A stretch of 64,000 nt of DNA, from the NCBI GenBank assembly GCA_934122275.1, contig CAKOWI010000007.1, positions 6,887-70,886 of the forward strand, written 5' to 3'. Position numbers and translations under genes: made by a program. Shown here one piece after another: positions 33,365 through 41,919 of this stretch. The notes under the pieces are model-generated. The model was given only the letters and a program-made list of their open reading frames with translations, had not been told where the DNA came from and did no database searches. How positions within the stretch are numbered: the first letter of the stretch is position 1; each line of letters starts with the position of its first letter. This DNA is from an uncultured Bacilli bacterium. GTDB lineage: Bacteria > Bacillota_I > Bacilli_A > RF39 > UBA660.

Positions 33365-34003
33365 TCATTTTTTTACTTTAGCTTTTACATAGTAACGTTC
33401 CTTACCACCTTTAGTACATGTAACTAGTGTTAACATCTTTACAGTTTCATCATCAGGTTGTTTTAAATAAGAAGCATCATCTATACTAGTTATACCATAT
33501 TCATATACATAATAATTTAATGTATTACCAAAAATATCAGTTATTTCTATAACATCATCCTTAACTAATTTATTTATCTTAATGAAAAAATTACCTTTCA
33601 TAAAATTATGACCACCAATAACTACATTACCATAAGTATTAAGCGATGGTCCTGCTATCTTTACCGCTGAAACATTTAAAGAATCTTTTGTATTTTCCTT
33701 TATTATCGGTTGATATATATTAATTTTTTTTATTCTTATTTTGCCTAATATTGTATAATTATATCCCTTATAATTAGTGTCTATTGAATTTGATTCAATA
33801 GACTCATTAATCTCATTATTATCTACAGCACTCTTATTATCATCTATCTTTTTATCTACTTTGTCTAATATTCCATTAACTATTTCTTTTCTTTTTCTTT
33901 CTCTAAAGTTAGTGTACAAAAATAATCCGTCAAACACATAAAGTAATATAATAACAATTACTATTAATGCATTAAATATATACTCTTTTTTTATCTTTTT
34001 CAT
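33365..34003 (-). CDS. Sortase
   Basis: 212 residues: an N-terminal membrane anchor (residues 10-28), a spacer and a sortase domain (GKIRIKKINIYQPIIKE) with the catalytic His in VVIGGHNFMKGNFF (near 129), the Cys in TLVTCTKGG (near 194) and the Arg in KERYYVKAK (near 203). Sortases join surface proteins bearing a C-terminal sorting motif to the wall or to each other. No LPxTG-type substrate is seen in the window. The gene is third in a unit with a membrane WG-repeat protein and a 54-residue membrane protein. AGGTG precedes the ATG. Confidence 0.9.
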   Translation of the reverse strand: MKKIKKEYIFNALIVIVIILLYVFDGLFLYTNFRERKRKEIVNGILDKVDKKIDDNKSAVDNNEINESIESNSIDTNYKGYNYTILGKIRIKKINIYQPIIKENTKDSLNVSAVKIAGPSLNTYGNVVIGGHNFMKGNFFIKINKLVKDDVIEITDIFGNTLNYYVYEYGITSIDDASYLKQPDDETVKMLTLVTCTKGGKERYYVKAKVKK

Positions 34004-34010
34004 ATTGCAC

Positions 34011-34175
34011 CTAAACCTTTATGTATGGCTTAAATAATTCATAACCAAAGAAGTATAAAATAATAGTTAGTAAGATTAGAATAATAAGTGATATATATAT
34101 ACCTAGCATAAATTTATCCTTTTTTTTAGTACTAGTAACATTATCAGATACATCAATAAGTTCAAAATCATCCAT
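34011..34175 (-). CDS. 54-residue membrane protein in the sortase operon
   Basis: From ATG 34175, one base after the stop of the WG-repeat gene and with GGTGA inside that gene's last codons. It encodes MDDFELIDVSDNVTSTKKKD, then one hydrophobic helix (LGIYISLIILILLTIILYFFG) and a short tail. The sortase gene starts seven bases after its stop. The acidic N-terminus resembles that of the WG-repeat protein (MDDSNKKEDIEMLDISDD), suggesting a shared cytoplasmic tag. Function unknown. Confidence 0.65.
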   Translation of the reverse strand: MDDFELIDVSDNVTSTKKKDKFMLGIYISLIILILLTIILYFFGYELFKPYIKV

Positions 34176-34176
34176 G

Positions 34177-36036
34177 TTATTCACCAGCTTTTCCTAAAGT
34201 ATGTATTAATTTACCATCATAATTATAATATTCATCTTTTACTATTATATAGTTATCATGTGTTTCATATTCAGTATTAAAGGAAGTTAACTTAATTTCA
34301 TTTAAATCCTTGTTTGTAATTATAAGATCAAGTGTATTAGTTGATGCCTTAAATACTGGATAATCAGCATTAAATTCTATATTATTATAATATGTTTTAC
34401 TTACCTTTTTACCCTTAGAATTATATAATATATATCTATTTTCCTTTTTAGCAGCATAAAATACTGCTTTAGATTCAGAAGATAATTTTAATTTAACGTT
34501 TTCACTTATAGACTTAATTTCATTATATTCAAAGCCTAGTTTTGTCTTTCCATCTTTACTAATAACACCATATCCACTTTCTTTTTTAGCTACTGCATCA
34601 CCATAACTATCAAACTCACCAGCTTCTATATACCTATCATCATTTATGAAATTACCGCTTTCATTTATGTATGCATATTTACCATCATCTAATTTTAATA
34701 CTGCAAATCCATTCTTAAAACCTTTATATACTTCATAATTACCATCTATTGTTTTAAATTCTTTACCATTTTTTATTAACACTATTTCATTAAAGTTCTT
34801 CTTATAATTTCTTCTAATATACATAAATACATTATCGCCCTCAAAAGCTTCAGTATTATTTAATCCTTTTTTTATCTGTTCTAAAGAACTTGTACTAATA
34901 AATTCATATCCATATTTATCATTTATAGCTTTAATTACACCAGATGTAATGGATTTTACTGACATGCTCTTATAACTTTCAGATTCAACTAATACTTTAT
35001 CATCTTGAACATACATATACTTTTTAGAAGAATTTTTTGTAATCTCATAAAAAACATTATTATCTTCAGCTACTATCTTATTAAGAGTTGGAGAAGAAGA
35101 TGACTTACCTGTTTCTAAATTAACTATCTGTGATGTTTTATTTACAGTTACAACACCATATGGTATAACACCATCACTAACATTTGACTTATTAACCTTT
35201 ATAACTTTACTATCATTATTAGTTAATTTATACGTAAAAATTTCTTTACCATTAGAATTAATAATACCTACAGTATTTTCATTAACAAATGAATAAATGT
35301 TTCCCAAATAATTAATAGAGTCATAATTAAAAGGAATTATCTCTCTTAAATTAGGATCTAATACACCATACTTAAGTCCAGCTTTAGTAGCCTTTGAGCA
35401 GATAATATTTTTATCAGCTCTGTAAATTGAAAAATACGTACCACTTGGAACAACTTCCTTACCTCCTTTATTAATTATAAGAGGTAAATTAGATGAATTT
35501 CTAACAATAGCATATCCATTAACAAAGTCTTCAGCATATATATACTTTGGATTAACTACCTTTTCGCCATAACTATCAATATAACCATACTTATCATTTT
35601 GAATAATCTTTATTGGCTGATTATCACTTCCATAAACTTTTAAATCATTAAGAATATTACCAGTTTTAGTAATAAAAAACTCAAATCCAATAAGCATAAT
35701 TATAACAACATAAAGCATAGATTTTTTTACTATTAAACGTGTTTTTGCACTCTTTATTTTAAAATCCTTTATAGAAGGTTTATATTCTTCTAACTTATTT
35801 GCATTTATACTTATGTTATTATCATTATTATTTTCTAAAACTTTATTTAAATCTTCGGAGGTCTTTTCTTCTGTTACTGAAAAGTCTAACAGCTTATCTA
35901 TTTCAGATGATACTTTTTTTTCTACATCAAAATCTAGAGTTTCTACGTCATTATCAAAATCCAAAGTAGTAGTATTTTCAAAGTCATCACTAATATCTAA
36001 CATTTCAATGTCTTCTTTTTTGTTACTATCATCCAT
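34177..36036 (-). CDS. Membrane-anchored WG-repeat protein
   Basis: 619 residues: an acidic cytoplasmic N-terminus (1-100), one membrane helix (LYVVIIMLIGFEFFI, near 110-127) and a long extracellular part of degenerate WG repeats such as QNDKYGYIDSYGEKVVNPKYIYAEDFVNGYAIV and LKYGVLDPNLREIIPFNYDSI. Repeats predict a beta-rich solenoid or propeller-like structure for binding. It is much more diverged between units than the cytoplasmic WG proteins at 38-44 kb. AAGGAGGGA precedes the start. It heads an operon with a small membrane protein and a sortase. Confidence 0.8.
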   Translation of the reverse strand: MDDSNKKEDIEMLDISDDFENTTTLDFDNDVETLDFDVEKKVSSEIDKLLDFSVTEEKTSEDLNKVLENNNDNNISINANKLEEYKPSIKDFKIKSAKTRLIVKKSMLYVVIIMLIGFEFFITKTGNILNDLKVYGSDNQPIKIIQNDKYGYIDSYGEKVVNPKYIYAEDFVNGYAIVRNSSNLPLIINKGGKEVVPSGTYFSIYRADKNIICSKATKAGLKYGVLDPNLREIIPFNYDSINYLGNIYSFVNENTVGIINSNGKEIFTYKLTNNDSKVIKVNKSNVSDGVIPYGVVTVNKTSQIVNLETGKSSSSPTLNKIVAEDNNVFYEITKNSSKKYMYVQDDKVLVESESYKSMSVKSITSGVIKAINDKYGYEFISTSSLEQIKKGLNNTEAFEGDNVFMYIRRNYKKNFNEIVLIKNGKEFKTIDGNYEVYKGFKNGFAVLKLDDGKYAYINESGNFINDDRYIEAGEFDSYGDAVAKKESGYGVISKDGKTKLGFEYNEIKSISENVKLKLSSESKAVFYAAKKENRYILYNSKGKKVSKTYYNNIEFNADYPVFKASTNTLDLIITNKDLNEIKLTSFNTEYETHDNYIIVKDEYYNYDGKLIHTLGKAGE

Positions 36037-36134
36037 CGTCTATCCCTCCTTATAATTTAATTTTATAATAAAAACGTCTAAAGTTCAAGATTACACCTAT
36101 CTTTATGTAAATAACTTTACTATTATTTTATAAC

Positions 36135-36165
36135 AAAAAAAGCTAGTGAATTAACACTAGCTTTT
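36135..36165 (-). terminator. Terminator of obgE
   Basis: Minus-strand AAAAGCTAGTG-ttaatt-CACTAGCTTTTTTT. Confidence 0.88.
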
Positions 36166-37435
36166 ATTCTTTAAATTCAAATATTAAATCCATAATTTGA
36201 ACCCTATCACCGTATTTTGCACCCATTTCTAACAACTTATCATCAATACCCATTGCTCTTAATTTCCTTGCAAAACGTATAGCACCTTCATCAGTAAACT
36301 TTGTCATTAAAAATAGTTTTTCAACTTCTTTACCACTTACAACATAAATACCTTCTTCATCTTTAGTAATAGTAAATGGTTGTTCTTTTTTGAACTTATA
36401 AAGTACATGTGATTCAAAAGTTTCTTCATCAAATAATGGAGTTTTTTTTATTTTATCTAGTTCATCTGCTATTGCAACCAATGCCTTGTCTATTCCTTCA
36501 GACTTAATCGCACTAATTTCGTAAACTATAACGTTATATTTTTCCTTAAATTTCTTTAAGTTTTCCTTTGCACCGTCTAAATCCATCTTATTTGCTATAA
36601 TAACTTGTGGTTTATCCATTAATTTTTCATTAAAATCTTTTAGTTCTTTATTTATAGTTTCATAATCATCAATTGGGTTTCTTCCTTCTGATCCAGACAT
36701 ATCAATAATATGTGCAATTACACGTGTTCTTTCTATGTGTTTTAAAAACTTATCTCCTAATCCTTCACCTAATGATGCTCCTTTAATTAGTCCAGGTAAA
36801 TCAGCTGCAACAAAAGTTCTTCCATCAATTGTTCTTACAACACCTAAATTAGGTGATAAAGTAGTAAAATGATATGCTGCTATTTTAGGCTTTGATGCAG
36901 ATATTTTTGATAATAAAGTTGATTTGCCAACTGAAGGCATACCAACAAATCCAACGTCTGCTAGCAATCTTAACTCCACTTTTAAAGTTTTTTCTTCACC
37001 AGGTTCACCATGCTCAGAAAAATCTGGTGCAGGATTACTACTAGTAGCAAAAGCAGTATTACCACGTCCACCTCTTCCGCCTTTAGCAACTACTACACTA
37101 TCATTTTCACGAGTAAGATCTGCAATAATGTATCCTGTATCCATATCCCTTACAGTAGTTCCAACAGGAACTTTAATTATTACATCATCTGCTCCCTTAC
37201 CATTCATGTTTTTCCCCATTCCGTTTGCACCCTTTGGAGCTTTTATTAACTTGTTATATCTTAAATCCAGCAACGTTCTAAGACCTAAATCCGTTTTAAA
37301 TATAATCGATGCACCACGTCCACCATTGCCTCCAAAAGGTCCTCCATCAGGAACAAACTTTTCTCTTCTAAAAGCAGTACATCCATCCCCACCATTACCA
37401 GCTTTAACTTTAATAATGACTTCATCTACAAACAT
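36164..37435 (-). CDS. obgE: Obg GTPase
   Basis: 423 residues: the Gly-rich Obg domain (VKAGNGGDGCTAFRREKFVPDGGP and repeated G-G-x-G-G runs), a G domain with GMPSVGKST (near 165), the switch region HFTTLSPNLG, DLPGLI and NKMDL, and a C-terminal OCT domain. Obg works in 50S ribosome maturation and, in Bacillus, in the stress and sporulation phosphorelay. In Bacillus it ends the rplU-ysxB-rpmA-spo0B-obg run; here the three WG-repeat genes and trmB separate it from rpmA and no spo0B is present. AGGAAGGTGATTTT precedes the ATG. Confidence 0.96.
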   Translation of the reverse strand: MFVDEVIIKVKAGNGGDGCTAFRREKFVPDGGPFGGNGGRGASIIFKTDLGLRTLLDLRYNKLIKAPKGANGMGKNMNGKGADDVIIKVPVGTTVRDMDTGYIIADLTRENDSVVVAKGGRGGRGNTAFATSSNPAPDFSEHGEPGEEKTLKVELRLLADVGFVGMPSVGKSTLLSKISASKPKIAAYHFTTLSPNLGVVRTIDGRTFVAADLPGLIKGASLGEGLGDKFLKHIERTRVIAHIIDMSGSEGRNPIDDYETINKELKDFNEKLMDKPQVIIANKMDLDGAKENLKKFKEKYNVIVYEISAIKSEGIDKALVAIADELDKIKKTPLFDEETFESHVLYKFKKEQPFTITKDEEGIYVVSGKEVEKLFLMTKFTDEGAIRFARKLRAMGIDDKLLEMGAKYGDRVQIMDLIFEFKE

Positions 37436-37452
37436 AAAATCACCTTCCTACA

Positions 37453-38091
37453 TTAATTTTTAAAACTAGCATCTACATAATATATTTGTCTATGTTCTTT
37501 ATAATATTGTTTCTCAAAATCAGTCATAATATTCTCTATTTTTCTCTCATCATTATGTAAATCTAAACTCACCTTATCAAAAACATACCAATAATTACTT
37601 AAACTTTCTAAAGCAGATGCAAATAATATCTTATTATCAGTTTTTAAAATTATATGCTTATTTTTCTTAAATACCCTATCATATAATTTTAAATAACTCT
37701 CATGAGTAAATCTTCTTCTCTCATCCTGTTTTTTAGGCCATGGTTCAGAAAAAGTTAGATATATTGTATCAATTTCCTTTCCAAAATAATAAGCAATGTT
37801 AGAAGCATCAGCACAAATAATTTTTAAATTCTTTAATGAATAACTATTTGCATTTGTTAATGCAGTAGCAGTTTGAGATCTATCAAGTTCCAAACCTATA
37901 TAATTAATATTTGGATGTTTCTTTGCCATTTCAATTATAAAACTACCACGTCCCATACCAAGTTCCAAACATATTGGATTATTATTATTAAAAAGTTCTT
38001 TCCATTTACCCTTATATTTTTCTGGATTCTTAATATAATATGTACTTGAATCAATTATTTCATTAGCATTTTTAACAACATTATAACGCAT
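37453..38091 (-). CDS. trmB: tRNA (guanine-N7-)-methyltransferase
   Basis: 212 residues from ATG 38091 with GGTGATTTT before it; the frame opens nine codons earlier without a site. TrmB features: the SAM-binding LELGMGRGSFIIEMAKKHP, IGLELDRSQTATAL, the substrate segment LTFSEPWPKKQDERRRFTHESYL and a C-terminal TDFEKQYYKEHRQIYYV. It makes m7G46 in tRNA. It is 17 bases upstream of obgE on the same strand. Confidence 0.95.
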   Translation of the reverse strand: MRYNVVKNANEIIDSSTYYIKNPEKYKGKWKELFNNNNPICLELGMGRGSFIIEMAKKHPNINYIGLELDRSQTATALTNANSYSLKNLKIICADASNIAYYFGKEIDTIYLTFSEPWPKKQDERRRFTHESYLKLYDRVFKKNKHIILKTDNKILFASALESLSNYWYVFDKVSLDLHNDERKIENIMTDFEKQYYKEHRQIYYVDASFKN

Positions 38092-38147
38092 AAAATCACC
38101 TCTAACCCATTTTACCACATAATATAAAATAATAAAACTTGTTAATT

Positions 38148-38184
38148 AAAAAAGTATGAAAATTGATTAATTCATACTTTTTTT
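38148..38184. terminator. Strong terminator after the first WG-repeat gene
   Basis: AAAAAGTATGAA-attgattaa-TTCATACTTTTTT, overlapping the gene's stop codon. Confidence 0.88.
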
Positions 38185-39885
38185 GTAACAGTCATTAAAC
38201 TCTTTTACTACATCATCTGTATAAGAATCATTTATTTTTAAAATATCTTTTTTTGCATTTTCTATAAGTATTCTAGTTTCTTCATCTTTACTTTTGCTTC
38301 TTTCCGTAACGTATGAATTTATAGTATTAAAAAATTCATTCGCTTCATTTTCATTGGAAAACTGCCCTTTTATCGTTTTTCCTTGTAATTCTACTGATAC
38401 TCCATATGTAGGATTATTAATATCTAGGATGTAACAACTATCATCTTTCTCAACTAATACAAGATTTTCACTAAATGAAAATGCATTATCATAAACCGGT
38501 TTTACTACTACTTCTTCTTTTTTATTTATAAAGCCATATTTTCCATCTTTTTTAATAATTGCCAAACCTTCGGAAAAATCATAAACATCATCATAAACTG
38601 GTTTTATGACTTCTTCCACTTTTTTATTTATAAATCCATATTTTCCATCTTTTTTAATAATTGCCAAACCTTCGGAAAAATCATAAACATAATCATAAAC
38701 TGGTTTTATGACTTCTTTCTCTTTTTTGTTTATAAAGCCATATTTTCCATCTTTTTTAACACTAACTAAGTCTTTAGAGAAGACATCAACGATATAATAA
38801 GCTGGTTTTATCACTTCTTTTCCTTCTTTGTTTATAAAACCGCTCATGTTATATTTTTTTACCAAAGCCAACCCGTCTGAAAATCTACCAACATCATCAT
38901 AAACTGGTTTAATTACTTCTTTTCCTTCTTTGTTTATAAAACCATACTTACCATCTTTTTTAACACCTGCTAAACCTTCGGAAAAGTTATTAGCATCATC
39001 ATAAACTGGTTTTATTACTTCTTCTCCTTTTTTATTTATAAAGCCGTATTTTCCATCTTTTTCAATCCAAGCTAAATCTTCGGAAAAGTTACCAACATCA
39101 CCATAAACCGGTTTTATTACTTCTTTTCCTTCTTTGTTTACAAAACCAAACCTGAAATCTTTGTAAACACGTACAAAACCTTCTGAGAAGTTACCAGCAC
39201 CATTATAAATTGGTTTTACTACTTCTTTTCCCTCCTTATTTATAAAACCATACTTACCATCTTTTTTAACACATGCCAAACCTTCAAAAAAATCACCAAT
39301 ATCATAATAAACTGGTTTTACTACTTCTTTTCCTTCTTTGTTTACAAAACCACACTTACCATTTTTATTAACCTTAGCTAAACCGTCAGAAAAGTCATGA
39401 ACCCAATCATAAACTGGTTTTACTATTTCTTCTCCTTTTTTATTTATAAAGCCACATTTATTTGTAAAGCCACATTTCCCATCTTTATAAACACTTGCTA
39501 AGCCCTCATGAAACCAACCAATAGAACTATAAATTGGTTTTACTGCTACTTCTTCTCCTTTTTTATTTATAAAGCCACATTTTCCATCTTTTTTAACACT
39601 TGCTAAACCTTCGGAAAAGTTACCAACATAATCATAAACTGGTTTTACTACTTCTTCGCCTTTTTCATTTATGAAGCCAAGTTTTCCATCTTTTTTAACC
39701 CTTGCTAAACCGTCTGAAAAGTCATCAACCCGATCATAAACAGGTTTTACCACTTCTTCTCCTTCTTTGTTTATAAAGCCATATTTTCCATCCTTTTTAA
39801 CAAGTATTAAAAACCCATTGAATTTCTCAATATTATCATAATTATCTAATTTTTTTCCAATATATTTTTTAACAATAGTCTCCAT
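38167..39885 (-). CDS. Cytoplasmic WG-repeat protein, copy 1
   Basis: About 572 residues from ATG 39885, which follows AAAAGGAGAAACGTT. After METIVKKYIGKKLDNYDNIEKFN come thirteen 34-residue WG units (type KDGKYGFINKEGKEVVKPVY plus DDVGDFSEGLARVK). A C-terminal domain follows (SCYILDINNPTYGVSVELQG, then a helix with NEANEFFNTINSYV and KINDSYTDDVVKEFNDCYKK). Unit 4 has a 6-residue internal duplication (CGFTNKCGFINK). No signal or membrane segment. WG repeats (PF14903-type) are likely binding modules; the partner is unknown. It has its own promoter and terminator. Confidence 0.8.
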   Translation of the reverse strand: METIVKKYIGKKLDNYDNIEKFNGFLILVKKDGKYGFINKEGEEVVKPVYDRVDDFSDGLARVKKDGKLGFINEKGEEVVKPVYDYVGNFSEGLASVKKDGKCGFINKKGEEVAVKPIYSSIGWFHEGLASVYKDGKCGFTNKCGFINKKGEEIVKPVYDWVHDFSDGLAKVNKNGKCGFVNKEGKEVVKPVYYDIGDFFEGLACVKKDGKYGFINKEGKEVVKPIYNGAGNFSEGFVRVYKDFRFGFVNKEGKEVIKPVYGDVGNFSEDLAWIEKDGKYGFINKKGEEVIKPVYDDANNFSEGLAGVKKDGKYGFINKEGKEVIKPVYDDVGRFSDGLALVKKYNMSGFINKEGKEVIKPAYYIVDVFSKDLVSVKKDGKYGFINKKEKEVIKPVYDYVYDFSEGLAIIKKDGKYGFINKKVEEVIKPVYDDVYDFSEGLAIIKKDGKYGFINKKEEVVVKPVYDNAFSFSENLVLVEKDDSCYILDINNPTYGVSVELQGKTIKGQFSNENEANEFFNTINSYVTERSKSKDEETRILIENAKKDILKINDSYTDDVVKEFNDCYKKSMN

Positions 39886-39914
39886 AACGTTTCTCCTTTT
39901 AATTTGATACAATT

Positions 39915-39942
39915 ATTATATTTATTTATAAACGTTTGTCAA
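39915..39942 (-). promoter_or_regulatory. Promoter of WG-repeat copy 1
   Basis: Consensus TTGACA (39937-39942), a 16-bp spacer and TATAAT (39915-39920). The palindrome AAACGTTT (39930-39937) overlaps the -35 side of the spacer. Confidence 0.8.
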
Positions 39943-40010
39943 TTTAAAATTTTTAACCATGAATTTTAATTTCTACTGTTATGTAAGAAAACTAAATAAG
40001 TTTTAAAGAG

Positions 40011-40033
40011 AAAAAAATCCGTTAAAAAACGGA
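40011..40033 (-). terminator. Terminator of WG-repeat copy 2
   Basis: Minus-strand TCCGTT-tttt-AACGGA followed by TTTTTTT. Confidence 0.85.
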
Positions 40034-40056
40034 CTTTAGTCTAAACATTTATCAAT

Positions 40057-41748
40057 TCATACTTTTTTGTAACAGTTATTAAATTCTTTTTCTACATCAT
40101 CTGTATAAGAATCATTTATTTTTAAAATAGCTTTTTGTGCGTTTTCTATAAGTATTCTAGTTTCTTCATCTTTACTTTTGCTTCTTTCCACAACGTATGA
40201 ATTTATAGTATTAAAAAATTCATTTGCTTCATTTTCATTAGAAAATTGTCTTCTTGTTGTTTTTCCTTGTAACTCTATCGATACTTCATATGTAGGATTG
40301 TTAATATCTAGGATGTACCAACTATCATCTTTCTTAACTAATACAAGATTTTCACTAAAGGAAAATACACCATCATAAACTAATTTTACTACTTCTTTTC
40401 CTTCTTTGTCTGCAAAACCGTACTTACCATTTTTTTCAACACAAGCTAAACCTTCTGAAAAGTTACCAACATAATCATAAACTAGTTCTACTACTTCTTT
40501 TCCTTCTTTATTTACAAAACCACACTTGTCATATTTTTTAACACGTGCTAAACCTTCGGAAAAACCATAAACACCATCATAAACTGGTGTTATTACTTCT
40601 TCCCCTTTTTTATTTATAAAGCCATATTTTCCATCTTTTTTAATCCCAGCTAAACCTTCGGAAAAGTTACCAACATAATCATAAACTGGTTTTACTACTT
40701 CTTTTCCACCTTTGCTTACAAAACCATACTTACCATTTTTTTCAACATAAGCTAAACCTTCTGAAAAGCCACCAATATAATCATAAACTGGTTTTATCAC
40801 TTCTTTTCCATCTTTACTTACAAAACCATACTTACCATTTTTTTCAACACAAGCTAAACCTTCTGAAAAGCCACCAATATAATCATAAACTGGTTTTATG
40901 ATTTTTTTCCCTTCTTTATTTATAAAACCACGTTTGTCCCTTTTTAAAACCCGAGCCAATCCCTCGGAAAAGTTACCAGCAAATTTATAAACTGATTTTA
41001 TCACTTGTTTTCCTTCTTTATTTATAAAGCCATATTTTCCACCTTTTTTAACGCAAGCTAATTCCTCGGAAAATTTACAAGCATAATCATAAACTGGTTT
41101 TATCACTTCTTTTCCATCTTTGCTTACAAAACCATACTTACCATTTTTTTCAACACAAGCTAAACCTTCTGAAAAACAATAAACTTTATCATAAACTGGT
41201 TTTATGATTTTTTTTCCTTCTTTATTTATAAAACCACATTTGCCCCTTTTTTCAACACGTACTAAACCTTCGGAAAAGTCACCAACATCATCATAAACTG
41301 GTTTTATCACTTCTTTTCCTTCTTTGTTTATAAAGCCATATTTTCCATCTTTTTTAACACAAGCTAACCCTTCTGAAAAACTATAAACTTTATCATAAAC
41401 CGGTTTTACTACCTCTTCTCCTTTTTCATTTATAAAGCCATATTTTCCATCTTTTTTAACACTTGCTAAACCTTCGGAAAAGTTACCAACATAATCATAA
41501 ACTGGTTTTACTACTTCTTCGCCTTTTTCATTTATGAAGCCAAGTTTTCCATCTTTTTTAACCCTTGCTAAACCGTCTGAAAAGTCATCAACCCGATCAT
41601 AAACAGGTTTTACCACTTCTTCTCCTTCTTTGTTTATAAAGCCATATTTTCCATCCTTTTTAACAAGTATTAAAAACCCATTGAATTTCTCAATATTATC
41701 ATAATTATCTAATTTTTTTCCAATATATTTTTTAACAATAGTCTCCAT
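40057..41748 (-). CDS. Cytoplasmic WG-repeat protein, copy 2
   Basis: About 563 residues from ATG 41748 (site AAAAGGAGAAACGTT). The layout equals copy 1: the same N-terminal 20 residues, again thirteen 34-residue WG units, and the same C-terminal helix domain ending EKEFNNCYKKV. The first two units are identical to copy 1, while inner units are reshuffled (units 6, 9 and 10 have a GFVSK variant). This indicates recombination among repeats with a fixed unit number. Function unknown. Confidence 0.8.
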   Translation of the reverse strand: METIVKKYIGKKLDNYDNIEKFNGFLILVKKDGKYGFINKEGEEVVKPVYDRVDDFSDGLARVKKDGKLGFINEKGEEVVKPVYDYVGNFSEGLASVKKDGKYGFINEKGEEVVKPVYDKVYSFSEGLACVKKDGKYGFINKEGKEVIKPVYDDVGDFSEGLVRVEKRGKCGFINKEGKKIIKPVYDKVYCFSEGLACVEKNGKYGFVSKDGKEVIKPVYDYACKFSEELACVKKGGKYGFINKEGKQVIKSVYKFAGNFSEGLARVLKRDKRGFINKEGKKIIKPVYDYIGGFSEGLACVEKNGKYGFVSKDGKEVIKPVYDYIGGFSEGLAYVEKNGKYGFVSKGGKEVVKPVYDYVGNFSEGLAGIKKDGKYGFINKKGEEVITPVYDGVYGFSEGLARVKKYDKCGFVNKEGKEVVELVYDYVGNFSEGLACVEKNGKYGFADKEGKEVVKLVYDGVFSFSENLVLVKKDDSWYILDINNPTYEVSIELQGKTTRRQFSNENEANEFFNTINSYVVERSKSKDEETRILIENAQKAILKINDSYTDDVEKEFNNCYKKV

Positions 41749-41777
41749 AACGTTTCTCCTTTTAATTTGATACAATT

Positions 41778-41805
41778 ATTATATTTATTTATAAACGTTT
41801 GTCAA
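41778..41805 (-). promoter_or_regulatory. Promoter of WG-repeat copy 2
   Basis: TTGACA, 16 bp, TATAAT with the same AAACGTTT palindrome; identical to the copy 1 promoter. Confidence 0.8.
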
Positions 41806-41873
41806 TTTAAAATTTTTAACCATGAATTTTAATTTCTACTGTTATGTAAGAAAACTAAATAAGTTTTAAAGAG

Positions 41874-41896
41874 AAAAAAATCCGTTAAAAAACGGA
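41874..41896 (-). terminator. Terminator of WG-repeat copy 3
   Basis: Identical to the terminator at 40011-40033. Confidence 0.85.
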
Positions 41897-41919
41897 CTTT
41901 AGTCTAAACATTTATCAAT

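Larger units (their letters stand above)
39588..40128 (-). repeat. ~540-bp direct repeat, left copy
   Basis: This segment (start of WG copy 1, its promoter, the intergenic region, and the terminator and last codons of WG copy 2) is identical or nearly so to 41451-41991, offset 1863 bp. Even the non-coding part is unchanged, which marks a recent duplication. Confidence 0.9.

Noticed and set aside
36924..37463. Long plus-strand open frame of 179 codons opposite obgE
   Set aside because: It is the antisense shadow of the Gly-rich Obg domain, with Pro/Ser-rich low-complexity translation and no binding site.
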